Positions 35,538 to 45,262 are shown, counted from the first letter of the stretch. The stretch: 64,000 bases of DNA from Clostridium sp. KNHs214 (GCF_000744935.1 NZ_JQMW01000011.1:434001-498000), one strand, 5' to 3'. Program-made: numbers and translations. Notes: generated from the letters alone by a model not told the origin.

Positions 35538-37577
35538 ATGACTATAAATAATAAATTTTTACCCATTTACAAAAAAGATCTTTTAGATAGAGGAATAGAA
35601 CAATTAGATTTTATAATAGTTACTGGTGATGCCTATGTAGATCACCCTTCTTTTGGGACAGCTATAATAGGGAGAGTTTTAGAACATGAAGGTTTTAATG
35701 TTGGCATAATATCTCAACCTGATTGGAAAGATGCTAATGCTTTCAAAATTCTAGGGAAACCTAAATATGCCTTTCTTGTAAATTCAGGAAACATTGACTC
35801 CATGGTAAACCACTATACGGCCGCTAAAAAGAAAAGACACGATGATTTATACTCTCCAGGAGGGAAAAGCGGCTATAGGCCAGATAGAGCTGTTATAGTG
35901 TATTCAAATAAACTTAAGGAGGCCTACAAAGATATACCTATAATACTAGGTGGTATAGAAGCTAGCTTGCGAAGATTTGCTCACTATGATTACTGGTCTG
36001 ATAAAGTAAGAAGAAGCATTTTATTAGACTCCAAAGCTGATCTATTAATATACGGCATGGGTGAAAAAACCGTAGTGGAAATAGCAAATCTTTTTAAGTA
36101 TGGAATGAAAATAGAAAGTATGAATAATATAAAAGGAACTGTTTATAGCACTAATAACATAGATGAAATTAAAGACTTTCTAAAAATACCATCCTTTGAA
36201 GAGGTTTCAGAAAATAAAAAGGCCTATGCAGAAGCTTTTAAGCTTCAATACTTTGAACAAGATGCTATAAATGGGAAAACTTTAGTTCAAAAACATGGCG
36301 ATAGATTTATAATACAAAACTCTCCTCAATGTCCCTTAAGCATAGAGGAAATGGATATAGTATACAATTTGCCTTACGCTAGAAACTATCATCCTATATA
36401 TGAAAAAGACGGTGGCATTCCAGCTATTAATGAAGTGAAATTTTCCTTGACCAGCCATAGAGGATGTTTTGGTTCTTGTTCTTTTTGTGCTTTGACCTTT
36501 CATCAGGGAAGAGTAATTCAAAATAGAAGTCAAGAATCTATTTTGAAGGAAGCTAAAATTTTAACTAAATTAGATGATTTTAAAGGATATATACATGACG
36601 TAGGAGGTCCTACTGCTAATTTTAGACACAGGGCTTGTAAAAAACAGGAGACACTAGGCACTTGTAAAAATAAACTTTGTCTTTTCCCTACGCCTTGCAA
36701 GAATCTTATAATAGACCACACAGAATATTTAAATATGCTTAGAAAAATAAGAGAGATACCAGGAGTTAAAAAAGTTTTTATACGTTCAGGTATAAGATAT
36801 GATTATTTAATTCACGATAAAAATACAGCGTTTTTTGAGGACTTATGCAAATATCACATAAGTGGTCAATTGAAAGTAGCCCCTGAACATATTTCTCCAA
36901 AGGTATTAAAACAAATGGGAAAACCCACTAGAGAAGTATATGAAAAGTTTGTGGATAAATATTTCCTTATAAATAAAAAACTTGATAAAAAACAATACCT
37001 AGTTCCATACTTAATGTCCAGTCATCCTGGGAGTGATTTAACTGCTGCCATAGAACTGGCTATATACATTAAAAAAATGGGATATACCCCAGAGCAAGTG
37101 CAGGATTTTTATCCCACTCCAGGTAGCCTTTCAACAACTATGTACTATACGGGTATGAATCCTCTAACTAATGAAAAAGTATATGTTCCTAAGGGCCAGC
37201 ATGAAAAAAATATGCAAAGGGCATTACTTCAATTTTCCAAAGAGGAAAATTATAATTTAGTTAAAGAAGCACTTATAAAAGCTAGTAGAGAGGACTTAAT
37301 AGGCTTTGGCAAAGATTGCTTAATTCCTCCTAGGCTTATAAGAAAAAATAGAAGTTCCCATGGTAAAGCAAAGTCTGTAAAGGGCACTGATGATTTCAAT
37401 AGTACCCATAGCAAAAATACTAAATCTAAAAATACTGATGTTAAAAATAAAAATGCTAATACTAAAAATAAAAGCACTAAAAATAAAAATACTATTACTA
37501 AAAATAAAAGCACTAAAAATAAAAATACTATTACCAAAAGTAAAAATACTAGAATGAATAAAAGAGAAAGGCACTAA
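35538..37577 (+). CDS. YgiQ family radical SAM protein
   Basis: About 679 residues. N-terminal UPF0313 domain ([33 protein letters not shown]), then a radical SAM core with [15 protein letters not shown] (4Fe-4S CxxxCxxC near residue 315), and a Cys-rich segment ([15 protein letters not shown]). The reaction is unknown. The C-terminal ~50 residues are Lys/Asn/Thr repeats, including two copies of a 12-residue unit [12 protein letters not shown]. The ATG at 35538 is favoured by GGAGG 12 bases upstream; an ATG 11 codons earlier has no ribosome site. Confidence 0.88.
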   Translation: MTINNKFLPIYKKDLLDRGIEQLDFIIVTGDAYVDHPSFGTAIIGRVLEHEGFNVGIISQPDWKDANAFKILGKPKYAFLVNSGNIDSMVNHYTAAKKKRHDDLYSPGGKSGYRPDRAVIVYSNKLKEAYKDIPIILGGIEASLRRFAHYDYWSDKVRRSILLDSKADLLIYGMGEKTVVEIANLFKYGMKIESMNNIKGTVYSTNNIDEIKDFLKIPSFEEVSENKKAYAEAFKLQYFEQDAINGKTLVQKHGDRFIIQNSPQCPLSIEEMDIVYNLPYARNYHPIYEKDGGIPAINEVKFSLTSHRGCFGSCSFCALTFHQGRVIQNRSQESILKEAKILTKLDDFKGYIHDVGGPTANFRHRACKKQETLGTCKNKLCLFPTPCKNLIIDHTEYLNMLRKIREIPGVKKVFIRSGIRYDYLIHDKNTAFFEDLCKYHISGQLKVAPEHISPKVLKQMGKPTREVYEKFVDKYFLINKKLDKKQYLVPYLMSSHPGSDLTAAIELAIYIKKMGYTPEQVQDFYPTPGSLSTTMYYTGMNPLTNEKVYVPKGQHEKNMQRALLQFSKEENYNLVKEALIKASREDLIGFGKDCLIPPRLIRKNRSSHGKAKSVKGTDDFNSTHSKNTKSKNTDVKNKNANTKNKSTKNKNTITKNKSTKNKNTITKSKNTRMNKRERH

Positions 37578-38227
37578 TTAATGTGTCTTTCTCTTTTTAT
37601 CTTATATAATATATAATCCAATAAAATCAACCATAAACAATTACTTATTAATAGATTAGGAATAAATTCCATGCTTATTATATTTAATAATATTTCTGCA
37701 ATAGATACTACACACGCTATTGCTGAAAATACTATAAGTAATTTATTTGAGTTTTTCTCTTTAATCAGTACTATAAACCACATGCAGCATAAAGTATAAA
37801 AAGCTAATGCAATATTTTTAATTTGTTCAGCATTAATCATATTTACCATATAACCGAAATCCATATTGAGTATAATATATATCTGTCCCTTTAAAATAAA
37901 TAAAATATATATTGCCACTGATGCAAAAAATACTATAAATAAGTATGAAAAATTTATTTTGCTACTTCTAGCCAATATACACAGGATTATACATACTATT
38001 ATAGGCATAGATATAAAGTTTAAATATATAAGAGGTTTTAAAAAGTATAAATATGTCAAATTCTCAGTTATAAACATTATAATAAGAGCTATATTTCTAA
38101 TAATGATACATAATACAGCTATATAGGTTAATATTTTTATTTTAAAAGGTGCTTTTTTGCATATTAAGAATCCCCTATAGCTTATATAAAACATAAACAA
38201 TAATAAAGTCAAATATATATACTTCAA
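37574..38227 (-). CDS. Multi-pass membrane protein of unknown function
   Basis: About 217 residues with roughly seven hydrophobic helices and short polar loops, ending [10 protein letters not shown] do not recognise a family. The start is taken as TTG at 38227, six bases after TTGGAG. Its stop overlaps the last bases of the convergent YgiQ gene. No terminator is visible between the two. Confidence 0.6.
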   Translation of the reverse strand: MKYIYLTLLLFMFYISYRGFLICKKAPFKIKILTYIAVLCIIIRNIALIIMFITENLTYLYFLKPLIYLNFISMPIIVCIILCILARSSKINFSYLFIVFFASVAIYILFILKGQIYIILNMDFGYMVNMINAEQIKNIALAFYTLCCMWFIVLIKEKNSNKLLIVFSAIACVVSIAEILLNIISMEFIPNLLISNCLWLILLDYILYKIKRERHIN

Positions 38228-38353
38228 TTTATACTCCAAAATAAATTAATATACTTAATATATATTAAACTAAATAAAATTTTATTACTATTGCTGTATT
38301 CATCAATATAACTGTAATACTTACAAGTATGCATCCTTAAAAATAACTTATAG

Positions 38354-39238
38354 TTACTGTTGTATACCTAATATCTTAAGTCCGCCTCTTATACATTTTA
38401 TGTTAAGTGGAAAATCAGGTCCCCTCTCTCCATCTATGTCTGTAACAATATCTTCGTGACATTCTATATATAAATTATCTGTTTTAAAATAAATTAGTCC
38501 ATTAACATTTTCTAAATGCTCGCCCTTTACTATTTTTATAAACAAAGGCAGCATATCTTTTATAGCACACGCTTTTATAATTATTACATCTAAAAGTCCA
38601 TCATCTATTTCTGCCTTATAAGCTAAATTCAAATTGCCAGCGGTTCGTCCATTAAAAACCAACATAAGAAACATATCGCCATCATAATTAACTTCTTCTG
38701 ATTTTACATTTATACTTAACTTTCTAAACCTTGGAAGCTGTTCTATTCCTTTAACATAGTAAGCTAACTTACCTATAGCATTTTTTAAATTTGTGTCTGT
38801 TTTTTGAGAAATATCTGTAAAAAGACCCGTACTAGCTACATTTATAAAGTATTTATTATTTATTTTTCCTAAATCAACAGTTTTAACTTTACTATTTAAT
38901 ATTTGCTCACAAGCTTCTTCTAGATTTTGAGGCATTCCTATTAATTTTGCAAAGTCATTAGCTGTCCCCACTGGAAGTATCGCAATAGGTAAATCTATTC
39001 CTTTATCCTTCATAGTATTTACAACATTATCAACTGTGCCATCCCCTCCAGCTACTAATACATAGTCATAATCATCATCTAAATCATTAAAAGCTTCCTC
39101 TACACTATATTCAAAGCTTATTCTATAGGGTACTACACTATAGCCATATTTTTGATGTATCCTTATAACATTATCTATATCTGATATTATAGAATTTTCT
39201 CCTGAATATGGATTATAAATAAATCTTACCTTTCCCAT
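38354..39238 (-). CDS. Diacylglycerol/lipid kinase (DagK/YegS family)
   Basis: 294 residues. NPYSGENS at the N terminus and VAGGDGTVDNVVNTM (nucleotide-binding GGDGT, near residue 63) with PVGTANDFAK near 105 define the DAGK_cat fold. The C-terminal domain has DGLLDVIIIKACAIKDML. It phosphorylates a lipid such as diacylglycerol at the membrane. AGGAGAGAAG precedes the ATG. It follows the small CBS gene on the same strand but with a terminator between. Confidence 0.9.
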   Translation of the reverse strand: MGKVRFIYNPYSGENSIISDIDNVIRIHQKYGYSVVPYRISFEYSVEEAFNDLDDDYDYVLVAGGDGTVDNVVNTMKDKGIDLPIAILPVGTANDFAKLIGMPQNLEEACEQILNSKVKTVDLGKINNKYFINVASTGLFTDISQKTDTNLKNAIGKLAYYVKGIEQLPRFRKLSINVKSEEVNYDGDMFLMLVFNGRTAGNLNLAYKAEIDDGLLDVIIIKACAIKDMLPLFIKIVKGEHLENVNGLIYFKTDNLYIECHEDIVTDIDGERGPDFPLNIKCIRGGLKILGIQQ

Positions 39239-39320
39239 TCTTCTTCTCTCCTAGCAAATCTATTTTCTTAATTATAATTATAGACTATTTACCTTTTAAT
39301 AATATATCATTTATCAAAAA

Positions 39321-39352
39321 AAATCCATAAGAGTAAATAATCTTATGGATTT
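39321..39352 (-). terminator. Terminator after the CBS protein gene
   Basis: AAATCCATAAGA / TCTTATGGATTT with an 8-base loop and a T-rich leftward flank. Confidence 0.8.
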
Positions 39353-39379
39353 TATTTATACTTACATAAATTTTATTTA

Positions 39380-39808
39380 TTAAATCTGTGGAGTAGATGG
39401 TTCAGAAATGTTACTTAAAGCAGCTCCTGCATTATCAGAAAGTTTAGGTTCCACTGCTAAATCACCTATAGAAACCATACCAACTAAATTTTCATTTTCC
39501 ACCACAGGCAATCTTCTTATTTGTCTTTCACTCATTATTCTAGAGGCTTCATGTACGTCACCATCTGCTGATACAGTCACAGGATTAGATGACATTATAT
39601 CCCTAACATATTGCCTCATAACATTTTGTCCTTTTGCCACGGATCTTAAGGTTATATCTCTATCTGTCACTATTCCTATAACCTTTTCTCCTTGGCATAC
39701 TGGAATTGAACCTACATTATACTTTTGCATTAATTGAGCTGCTCTTTCTACAGTGTCTTCATAATTAACAGTAGCCACTTCTCTAGTCATTATCTCTCTT
39801 ATTTTCAT
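39380..39808 (-). CDS. Stand-alone CBS-pair protein
   Basis: 142 residues consisting of two CBS motifs (REIMTREVATVNYEDTVERAA and RDIMSSNPVTVSADGDVHEAS), each with a GIVTDRDI / GMVSIGDLA end, plus a short polar tail. CBS pairs bind adenosyl ligands and regulate partner proteins; no partner is fused here. GAGGTG precedes the ATG. Single-gene transcription unit. Confidence 0.92.
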   Translation of the reverse strand: MKIREIMTREVATVNYEDTVERAAQLMQKYNVGSIPVCQGEKVIGIVTDRDITLRSVAKGQNVMRQYVRDIMSSNPVTVSADGDVHEASRIMSERQIRRLPVVENENLVGMVSIGDLAVEPKLSDNAGAALSNISEPSTPQI

Positions 39809-40003
39809 ATTGAAGCACCTCCATAAATTAAAATATAGTTCGAATATTATTTTGCGCTATTAATTACTTTTTATGCTTACAAAAAAAGTAATTATAAATT
39901 TTGTGTTAATTTTATTAAAAAAGCTTAAACTATTCAGTAAAATAAGGTAAAATTAATCTAAATAGTTTTTACCATGTGTAAAATTTTAGGAGTGATTGCT
40001 ATA

Positions 40004-40516
40004 ATGGCTAAAAATGCTATACCAAACTTATTTACTTTTGGCAATTTAGTTTGTGGAATACTTTCAATAATCATGACTTTTGAGGGAAATCTTCAATTAG
40101 CATGTATATTTGTTTTATTAGCTGGACTTATGGATAGATACGATGGAAGAATAGCAAGATTTTTGCAAGTGTCTAGTGATTTGGGGAAAGAATTAGATTC
40201 TTTGGCAGACCTAGTTTCTTTTGGTGTAGCTCCATCATTGCTTATGTTTAAAATGAATAACTTTGTAACCTTTGGAGTTATCGGCTATGCATTAGCTTTA
40301 TTATTTCCTGTAGCAGGCGCTTACAGGTTAGCTAGATATAATTCTACTTATTTTGATAATGTATTTTTAGGAATACCTATAACCATAGCTGGTATGTTTG
40401 TAGCTTTATATTCTTTAGCAACAATCAACCGTAATTCCAATGCAATGATTTCGATTATCTTATTGATAACTTTATCTTATTTAATGATAAGTCGTTTAAA
40501 ATTCAAAAAAGTATAA
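40004..40516 (+). CDS. pssA: CDP-diacylglycerol-serine O-phosphatidyltransferase
   Basis: About 170 residues and five to six membrane helices. The CDP-alcohol phosphotransferase motif D-G-x2-A-R-x8-G-x3-D-x3-D is seen as DGRIARFLQVSSDLGKELDS followed by LAD near residue 46. With a PssA-like NLFTFGNLVCGILSI opening, it makes phosphatidylserine from CDP-diacylglycerol and serine. The start is the ATG at 40004 behind AGGAGTGA; an earlier in-frame ATG lacks a ribosome site. No decarboxylase (psd) is adjacent. Confidence 0.88.
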   Translation: MAKNAIPNLFTFGNLVCGILSIIMTFEGNLQLACIFVLLAGLMDRYDGRIARFLQVSSDLGKELDSLADLVSFGVAPSLLMFKMNNFVTFGVIGYALALLFPVAGAYRLARYNSTYFDNVFLGIPITIAGMFVALYSLATINRNSNAMISIILLITLSYLMISRLKFKKV

Positions 40517-40520
40517 TAAG

Positions 40521-40558
40521 AATAAAAAAGTATGAGTTTTTTCTCATACTTTTTTATT
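40521..40558. terminator. Bidirectional terminator between pssA and the convergent gene
   Basis: AATAAAAAAGTATGAG / CTCATACTTTTTTATT, perfect over 16 bp with a 6-base loop and T-runs on both strands. The right arm contains the stop codon of the convergent small gene. Confidence 0.92.
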
Positions 40559-40883
40559 CACTAAGTTTAAGTTCCTCATCAATTTCTGTAAGTATATAAT
40601 CATATTGTAATTTATCCTTTATAATATCTGACTTTAGTTTACAATATTCTGAGTAGTTTTCTCCCGTCTCCTCTAAAGTTTTTACTAGCTCATCTATTAT
40701 GTCACCTAATTTATCTGCTCTTTTTATAGCTCTTCTTACATCAGTTTTACTAGCTAATGCTATTTTATTTAATTCATCTGCCCCACCTACTAAGAGTCTA
40801 TAAGAATTCACTAATTTAACTAATAAATCTGCTAGGTTATTCACATCTATAAAATAATTATTTATTATTCTTCTATTGCTCAC
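40554..40883 (-). CDS. Small helical protein of unknown function
   Basis: 109 residues, predicted to be almost wholly alpha-helical, with lysine/glutamate-rich heptads typical of a coiled coil; no membrane segment or cysteine-rich motif. GGTGAG precedes the ATG. It lies between pssA (convergent) and the CAX exchanger. I do not recognise a family. Confidence 0.6.
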   Translation of the reverse strand: MSNRRIINNYFIDVNNLADLLVKLVNSYRLLVGGADELNKIALASKTDVRRAIKRADKLGDIIDELVKTLEETGENYSEYCKLKSDIIKDKLQYDYILTEIDEELKLSE

Positions 40884-40943
40884 CTAATCACCTTTATAAC
40901 TCTTGTTATATAAAATTATATATACCAACATTATATATTATTA

Positions 40944-42014
40944 CTATCTTATATAATAATATGCCAATGTAATGATTATATATATGGAGACCAAAATAGC
41001 TCCTTCAAACCAGTAGCTTTTTCCATCTTGGAATACTAGAAATGACATACCTATTGCAAGAACACTGATTATTATTTCAAAGGAAGAAAACACAAGAGTC
41101 ATAGGCTCTAATAAAAAACAAGATAAAATAGTTAATAAAGGGGTAACAAATAAGGATATTTGTATACTAGAACCTATAGCTGTTTCTATACTCATATTTA
41201 TCTTATTATCTAAAGCACACATAACTGTGGTGACATTTTCTCCGATATTACCAAGCAAAGGTATAAGTATTATACCCAAAAATTCTTGTGAAACTCTTTT
41301 AGTTTGTACTAAAGTCTTTACATTAAACATTAATTTTTCGCTTATAAAATATAGTATTACAGCTATTACAATTAATTTTGTAAAAGTCAAAACTACCTTT
41401 ACTTTATCCTTTACTTTGCCTTCATCCATTTCCCTTCCACTTACTAAAAACAAATTTTTATGGGTATAAAAAGAAAATATTAATCCCAATAAATATACAA
41501 TTATCAAAACCAAAGACACCTTTACACTTATAGATTTTAATACATCTTTCCCTAAAGGATATAATGTATATCTATTTAAAGAACTTATAACTATAATAGC
41601 TGACATAGCCAAAATCAGCATATTAAAATTTGTTCTAGCTATTATCTTATTAAATTTTTGTTCTTTATACTTCAAACCTCCAAATATAACTCCTATTCCT
41701 AATCCTAAAAGCATATTACTTATTATGGACCCCAATAAAGCAGCTTTAGCCATGGGAATCATTCCATATTTAATAGACCAAATTCCCATCATCAATTCTG
41801 GTATATTGCCTATAGTAGCTGCTAACATCCCTCCTTTTTTTTCTCCCAAATACACAGACATATTAGAAGTTACATTTCCTAATAATACAGCTAAAATAAT
41901 AACCAGTATACAGCTACTAATTATATTTATAATATAATATTGAGTATTCAATAATATTAAAAGCACCACTGAAAATATTCCCATAATTATCTTAGTATTT
42001 TTGCCCATACTCAT
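40944..42014 (-). CDS. Ca2+/cation : H+ exchanger (CaCA/CAX-like)
   Basis: About 356 residues with 10-11 membrane helices. The two alpha repeats have GNIPELMMGI near residue 68 and GNIGENVTTVMCAL near 250. The second usually reads GNxAEH; the His is Asn here, which may alter ion choice. Also conserved are IGSSIQISLFVTPLL and LLGSIISNMLLGLG. The start is ATG at 42014 or 42008; a GAGG lies 4 and 10 bases before them respectively. Composite element 2 begins only about 40 bases upstream. Confidence 0.82.
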   Translation of the reverse strand: MSMGKNTKIIMGIFSVVLLILLNTQYYIINIISSCILVIILAVLLGNVTSNMSVYLGEKKGGMLAATIGNIPELMMGIWSIKYGMIPMAKAALLGSIISNMLLGLGIGVIFGGLKYKEQKFNKIIARTNFNMLILAMSAIIVISSLNRYTLYPLGKDVLKSISVKVSLVLIIVYLLGLIFSFYTHKNLFLVSGREMDEGKVKDKVKVVLTFTKLIVIAVILYFISEKLMFNVKTLVQTKRVSQEFLGIILIPLLGNIGENVTTVMCALDNKINMSIETAIGSSIQISLFVTPLLTILSCFLLEPMTLVFSSFEIIISVLAIGMSFLVFQDGKSYWFEGAILVSIYIIITLAYYYIR

Positions 42015-42084
42015 CAATCCTCACTAAATTTCTCCCTACTAATCTATTCAGAACATAAGAATATTGTGAAGCAAGTGCAATAAA

Positions 42085-42315
42085 AAAATCTGTCTTTAAG
42101 TCCACAATAAATATATTTTCTTAGACTACTCGCAATACGCCAAGAAATTCTAATGTTTTCAAATTTCAATACCCTAAAGCTTTCAAACTCGCTTCTGGCG
42201 GCGCTCAAACATGAAAGCTTCTTAACGGGCATTAAAATTTGAAAACAAAGAATTTCTAAGACTAGCTCAATAGTCTTAGAAAATATATTTATTGTTACCT
42301 TAAAGACAGATTTTT
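42085..42315. repeat. Imperfect ~230-bp palindrome (copy U3)
   Basis: AAAAATCTGTCTTTAAGTCC ... TACCTTAAAGACAGATTTTT, with inner arms around AAATTTCAATACCCTAAAGC and the tip CGCTTCTGGCGGCGC. Inverted relative to U2 and U4. Confidence 0.85.
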
Positions 42316-42647
42316 CAGTTCATGCATAGGCTATCAGAGGAGGAACACAGCTGACTAAAGGATAATTTTCCTCCGCTTCGCTATGGAAAATCTTTAATTT
42401 ATAAATAGAAAGAGCTCATAATATTTTTTAGGCGGAGCCATTCGTTTAAGCCACAATTCTCAGTCACTAATAATATTTTGATTAATTGTAATATATAATT
42501 TTGCACTTTTCTTAAAGGCTAGTAAGTAAATATATGCAACTTTAAGTATATAGTAAGCAATAAAACTATAATTATTTCTATCATAATTGTCATTATTTGC
42601 AAATAATATGTTATAATTTAAAAATAACATTTATCTTATACGACAAG

Positions 42648-43020
42648 GAAAACATCAATCATTATAAAAAATTTTTAACATTATTTACTGACTATTTTGA
42701 TGAAATATGTTCAAGTAAGCAGAGGATAACATTCCTAAACATATAATTCCTAAAATTATAGATATCATAGGTGAAGAAACACATAAATATAAATAATGGC
42801 TGTACCTATGCTATAAAAATGATGATATAATTGGTTTTTCATTAATACCCCAGATAATCCTATGTGCAATTTTATCGAGAAAATAATTGCCATAAATGGC
42901 ACAAACAACATCTACTTAACGGCTAATGCTGATAATGGTATTCCTTTTTGGGAAGCCATGGGATATAGTTTTACTGGAAAAATTCATGATAAGAATGGTA
43001 ACAGAATTTACGAAAAATAA
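42648..43020 (+). pseudogene. Decayed GNAT-type N-acetyltransferase
   Basis: The 3' half reads cleanly as NGTNNIYLTANADNGIPFWE followed by AMGYSFTGKIHDKNGNRIYEK, typical of the end of a GNAT fold (acetyl-CoA-side helix and FWEAMGY strand). Upstream, LYLCYKNDDIIGFSLIPQ is in another frame, with a stop after HKYK and a frameshift near 42850. No intact start was found. It is the only coding trace inside composite element 2. Confidence 0.7.
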
Positions 43021-43069
43021 ATCTCTTAATCCGTAATCTTCTTATATTATAAAATAAAAACTAATATTA

Positions 43070-43102
43070 AAAACCTTCGGATATTATATGTCTCAAGGTT
43101 TT
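43070..43102 (+). terminator. Terminator after the acetyltransferase remnant
   Basis: AAAACCTT / AAGGTTTT inverted repeat followed by ATTTTTTA, 50 bases past the remnant's stop codon. Confidence 0.6.
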
Positions 43103-43438
43103 ATTTTTTAATAATTTAATTTTTAAATACATTCCACAGTTAAAGTTATGTATACGTAAATAATTAATTATAAAAATAAAACAGTAAATAAAATTTAATA
43201 TGTTTTGACGTAAAGCATTGGTTTGTATAAATCCTAATCATGCCTATGTATTTAGGCTGGCTGTCGCCAATAAAAGATTTTTAAAGCCCTAAAAGAAAAG
43301 CTATAACTATTCCATTTAATGAAATAATTATAGCTTTTTGCTATCTCATTTATTTAATTAAAGATTTTCCGTAACATAGTGGAGGAAAATCATCCTTCAG
43401 TAGGCTATCTCCCCCATAAGTAATGTACGTATGAACCG

Positions 43439-43670
43439 AAAAATCTGTCTTTAAGGTAACAATAAATATATTTTTTTAGACTATTGAGCTAGCCTTAGAA
43501 ATTCTTTGTTTTCAAATTTCAATACCCGTTAAGAAGCTTTCATGTTTGAGCGCCGTTAGAAGCGAGTTTGAAAGCTTTAGGAGATTGAAATTTGAAAACA
43601 TTAGAATTTCTTGGCGTATTGCGAACAGTCTTAAAAAATATATTTATTGTGGACTTAAAGACAGATTTTT
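43439..43670. repeat. Imperfect ~230-bp palindrome (copy U4)
   Basis: AAAAATCTGTCTTTAAGGTA ... GGACTTAAAGACAGATTTTT, nearly the same as U2. Its outer tip contains the stop codon of sdaAA. Confidence 0.85.
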
Positions 43671-43698
43671 CTTATGACACTTGCTTCACAATTTATGC

Positions 43699-44577
43699 TT
43701 ATTGTTTTCCTAAGACTTGTTCTTTAAGTTTTAAGCCTGTTGGAGTAATTGCAAGGCCTCCAAGAGCTGTTTCTCTTAATTCACATGGAAGCTGCTTACC
43801 TACTCTATACATTGCTAAAACTGAATCATCAAAAGGTATTTTACTCTTTACCCCTGCCATTACTAAATCTGCAGTGGTAAGGGCGCTTACTGCTCCTGAT
43901 GCATTTCTCTTAGCACAAGGTACTTCCACAAGACCTGCTATAGGATCGCATACTAAACCTAATATATTCTTAATAACTATGGAACCAGCGTCTAAAGCCA
44001 TGTCTGGAGTTCCACCCATCATTTCAACTACAGCAGCTGCTGCCATAGCAGCTGCTGAGCCACATTCAGCTTGACAACCACCTTCTGCTCCAGATAATGT
44101 AGCATTCTTTGCTATTATTATCCCTACACCAGATGCAGTTAATAAAGCTTTTACTAAATCCTCATCTGATTTATTTAACTTTTCTCCTGCAGATATTATA
44201 ACTGACGGAAGTATACCACAGGAACCTGCAGTAGGTGATGCTACTATTTTACCCATAGCTGCATTTACTTCCGAACAAGATATAGCCCTAGCCATGGCTC
44301 TAACCATAAATTCTCCAGTTAAGGTATTTCCACTCTCAGAGTACTCTTTAAGTCTCTTTGCATCTCCTCCTATAAGACCACTTATAGATATTACTTCTCT
44401 CTCTAAAGCTTCTTTTGAAGCTTCCTGCATTACATGAAGATTTTTAAGCATTCTACTGAATATTTTTTCTTTACTTAAACCAGTTTCTCTACTTTCTTCT
44501 CTTAAAGTATATTCCCATATAGTAATATTTTCTTTATTGCATATACTTGCAAGTTCTCTCCCTGTATCTACAAACAT
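43699..44577 (-). CDS. sdaAA: L-serine dehydratase, iron-sulfur-dependent, alpha subunit
   Basis: 292 residues of the SDH_alpha family: MGKIVASPTAGSCGILPSV near residue 107, GCQAECGSAAAMAAAAVVEMM near 167, and GLVCDPIAGLVEVPCAKRN near 206. The cysteines of these blocks ligate the 4Fe-4S cluster that deaminates serine to pyruvate and ammonia. It is translated directly after the beta subunit (1-base gap, GGAAGGAG before the ATG). Its stop codon lies in the tip of repeat element 2; the C terminus (TPTGLKLKEQVLGKQ) looks of normal length. Confidence 0.95.
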   Translation of the reverse strand: MFVDTGRELASICNKENITIWEYTLREESRETGLSKEKIFSRMLKNLHVMQEASKEALEREVISISGLIGGDAKRLKEYSESGNTLTGEFMVRAMARAISCSEVNAAMGKIVASPTAGSCGILPSVIISAGEKLNKSDEDLVKALLTASGVGIIIAKNATLSGAEGGCQAECGSAAAMAAAAVVEMMGGTPDMALDAGSIVIKNILGLVCDPIAGLVEVPCAKRNASGAVSALTTADLVMAGVKSKIPFDDSVLAMYRVGKQLPCELRETALGGLAITPTGLKLKEQVLGKQ

Positions 44578-44578
44578 C

Positions 44579-45262
44579 TTATTCTTCTCCTTCCATTACA
44601 GGATTTATAACTTTTACGCTTACTACGCCTGGAACTGATTCTATTTTACGTATTACCCTTTCAGGAACAAGACTGTCTGTTTCAAAAGTCATGGTAGCTT
44701 TAGATCCCTTACTTTGCCTATATACTCTCATAAATGCAATGTTTATATTTTCCTCATAAGTTAAGCTAGTTATTTTTGAAATTATTCCTGGAGAGTCCTC
44801 CTGTTCAATTATTACTGTAGGATAATCTCCTCTAAATTGAACTTCTCTTCCCTGAATATTAGAAACTAATATATTTCCTCCACCCACAGAAGAACCTGTA
44901 ACTTCTACTATTTCACCATCTTCTTTAGTTATAACAAATTTAACTGTATTTGGATGTACATCTCCTAAATCTGCTTCTTCGAATTCTATTTCTAACCCAT
45001 GCTCTTTAGCAATTTCAAATGAGTTTCTGAGTCTTTCATCCCAAGGTTCCATTCCCAATATACCTGCAACTAGTGCTCTATCTGTTCCATGCCCCTTATA
45101 TGTTTTAGCAAATGAACCATGCAACAAAAATTTTACTTTTACTATTTTTTGCCCCGCTATAACTCCTGCAATTTTTGCTAACCTAGCAGCTCCTGCAGTA
45201 TGTGAACTGCTTGGTCCTATCATTATTGGCCCCACAATATCAAATACACTAAAGTTTTTCAT
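44579..45262 (-). CDS. sdaAB: L-serine dehydratase, iron-sulfur-dependent, beta subunit
   Basis: 227 residues: the SDH_beta domain (FDIVGPIMIGPSSSHTAGAARLA, near residue 8) and a C-terminal ACT domain (VIIEQEDSPGIISKITSL near 150), which may bind serine or another amino acid for control. With SdaAA it forms the heterodimeric anaerobic serine deaminase. AAAAGGAG precedes the ATG. First gene of the two-gene operon. Confidence 0.95.
   Translation of the reverse strand: MKNFSVFDIVGPIMIGPSSSHTAGAARLAKIAGVIAGQKIVKVKFLLHGSFAKTYKGHGTDRALVAGILGMEPWDERLRNSFEIAKEHGLEIEFEEADLGDVHPNTVKFVITKEDGEIVEVTGSSVGGGNILVSNIQGREVQFRGDYPTVIIEQEDSPGIISKITSLTYEENINIAFMRVYRQSKGSKATMTFETDSLVPERVIRKIESVPGVVSVKVINPVMEGEE

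Larger units (their letters stand above)
42056..43701. mobile_element. Composite palindromic repeat element 2 (inverted relative to element 1)
   Basis: Left end: TAAGAATATTGTGAAGC tip, palindrome 42085-42315, then module b (42316-~42455, with GGCGGAGCC). Right end: module a (~43217-43438, with ATAAATCCTAATCATGCC), palindrome 43439-43670 and the same tip inverted at 43671-43701. It encloses a decayed acetyltransferase gene. The same modules occur in element 1 in the reverse order. No transposase, and no clear target duplication, was found. Confidence 0.65.

Noticed and set aside
37250-37574. Leftward hydrophobic frames opposite the YgiQ tail
   Set aside because: They are the antisense of AAT/AAA codon repeats, which read as Phe/Leu/Ile; no ribosome sites.
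32240-43701. CRISPR array or IS remnants as explanation of the repeats
   Set aside because: Repeat units are long palindromes, few and irregularly spaced, without spacers, cas genes or transposase fragments.
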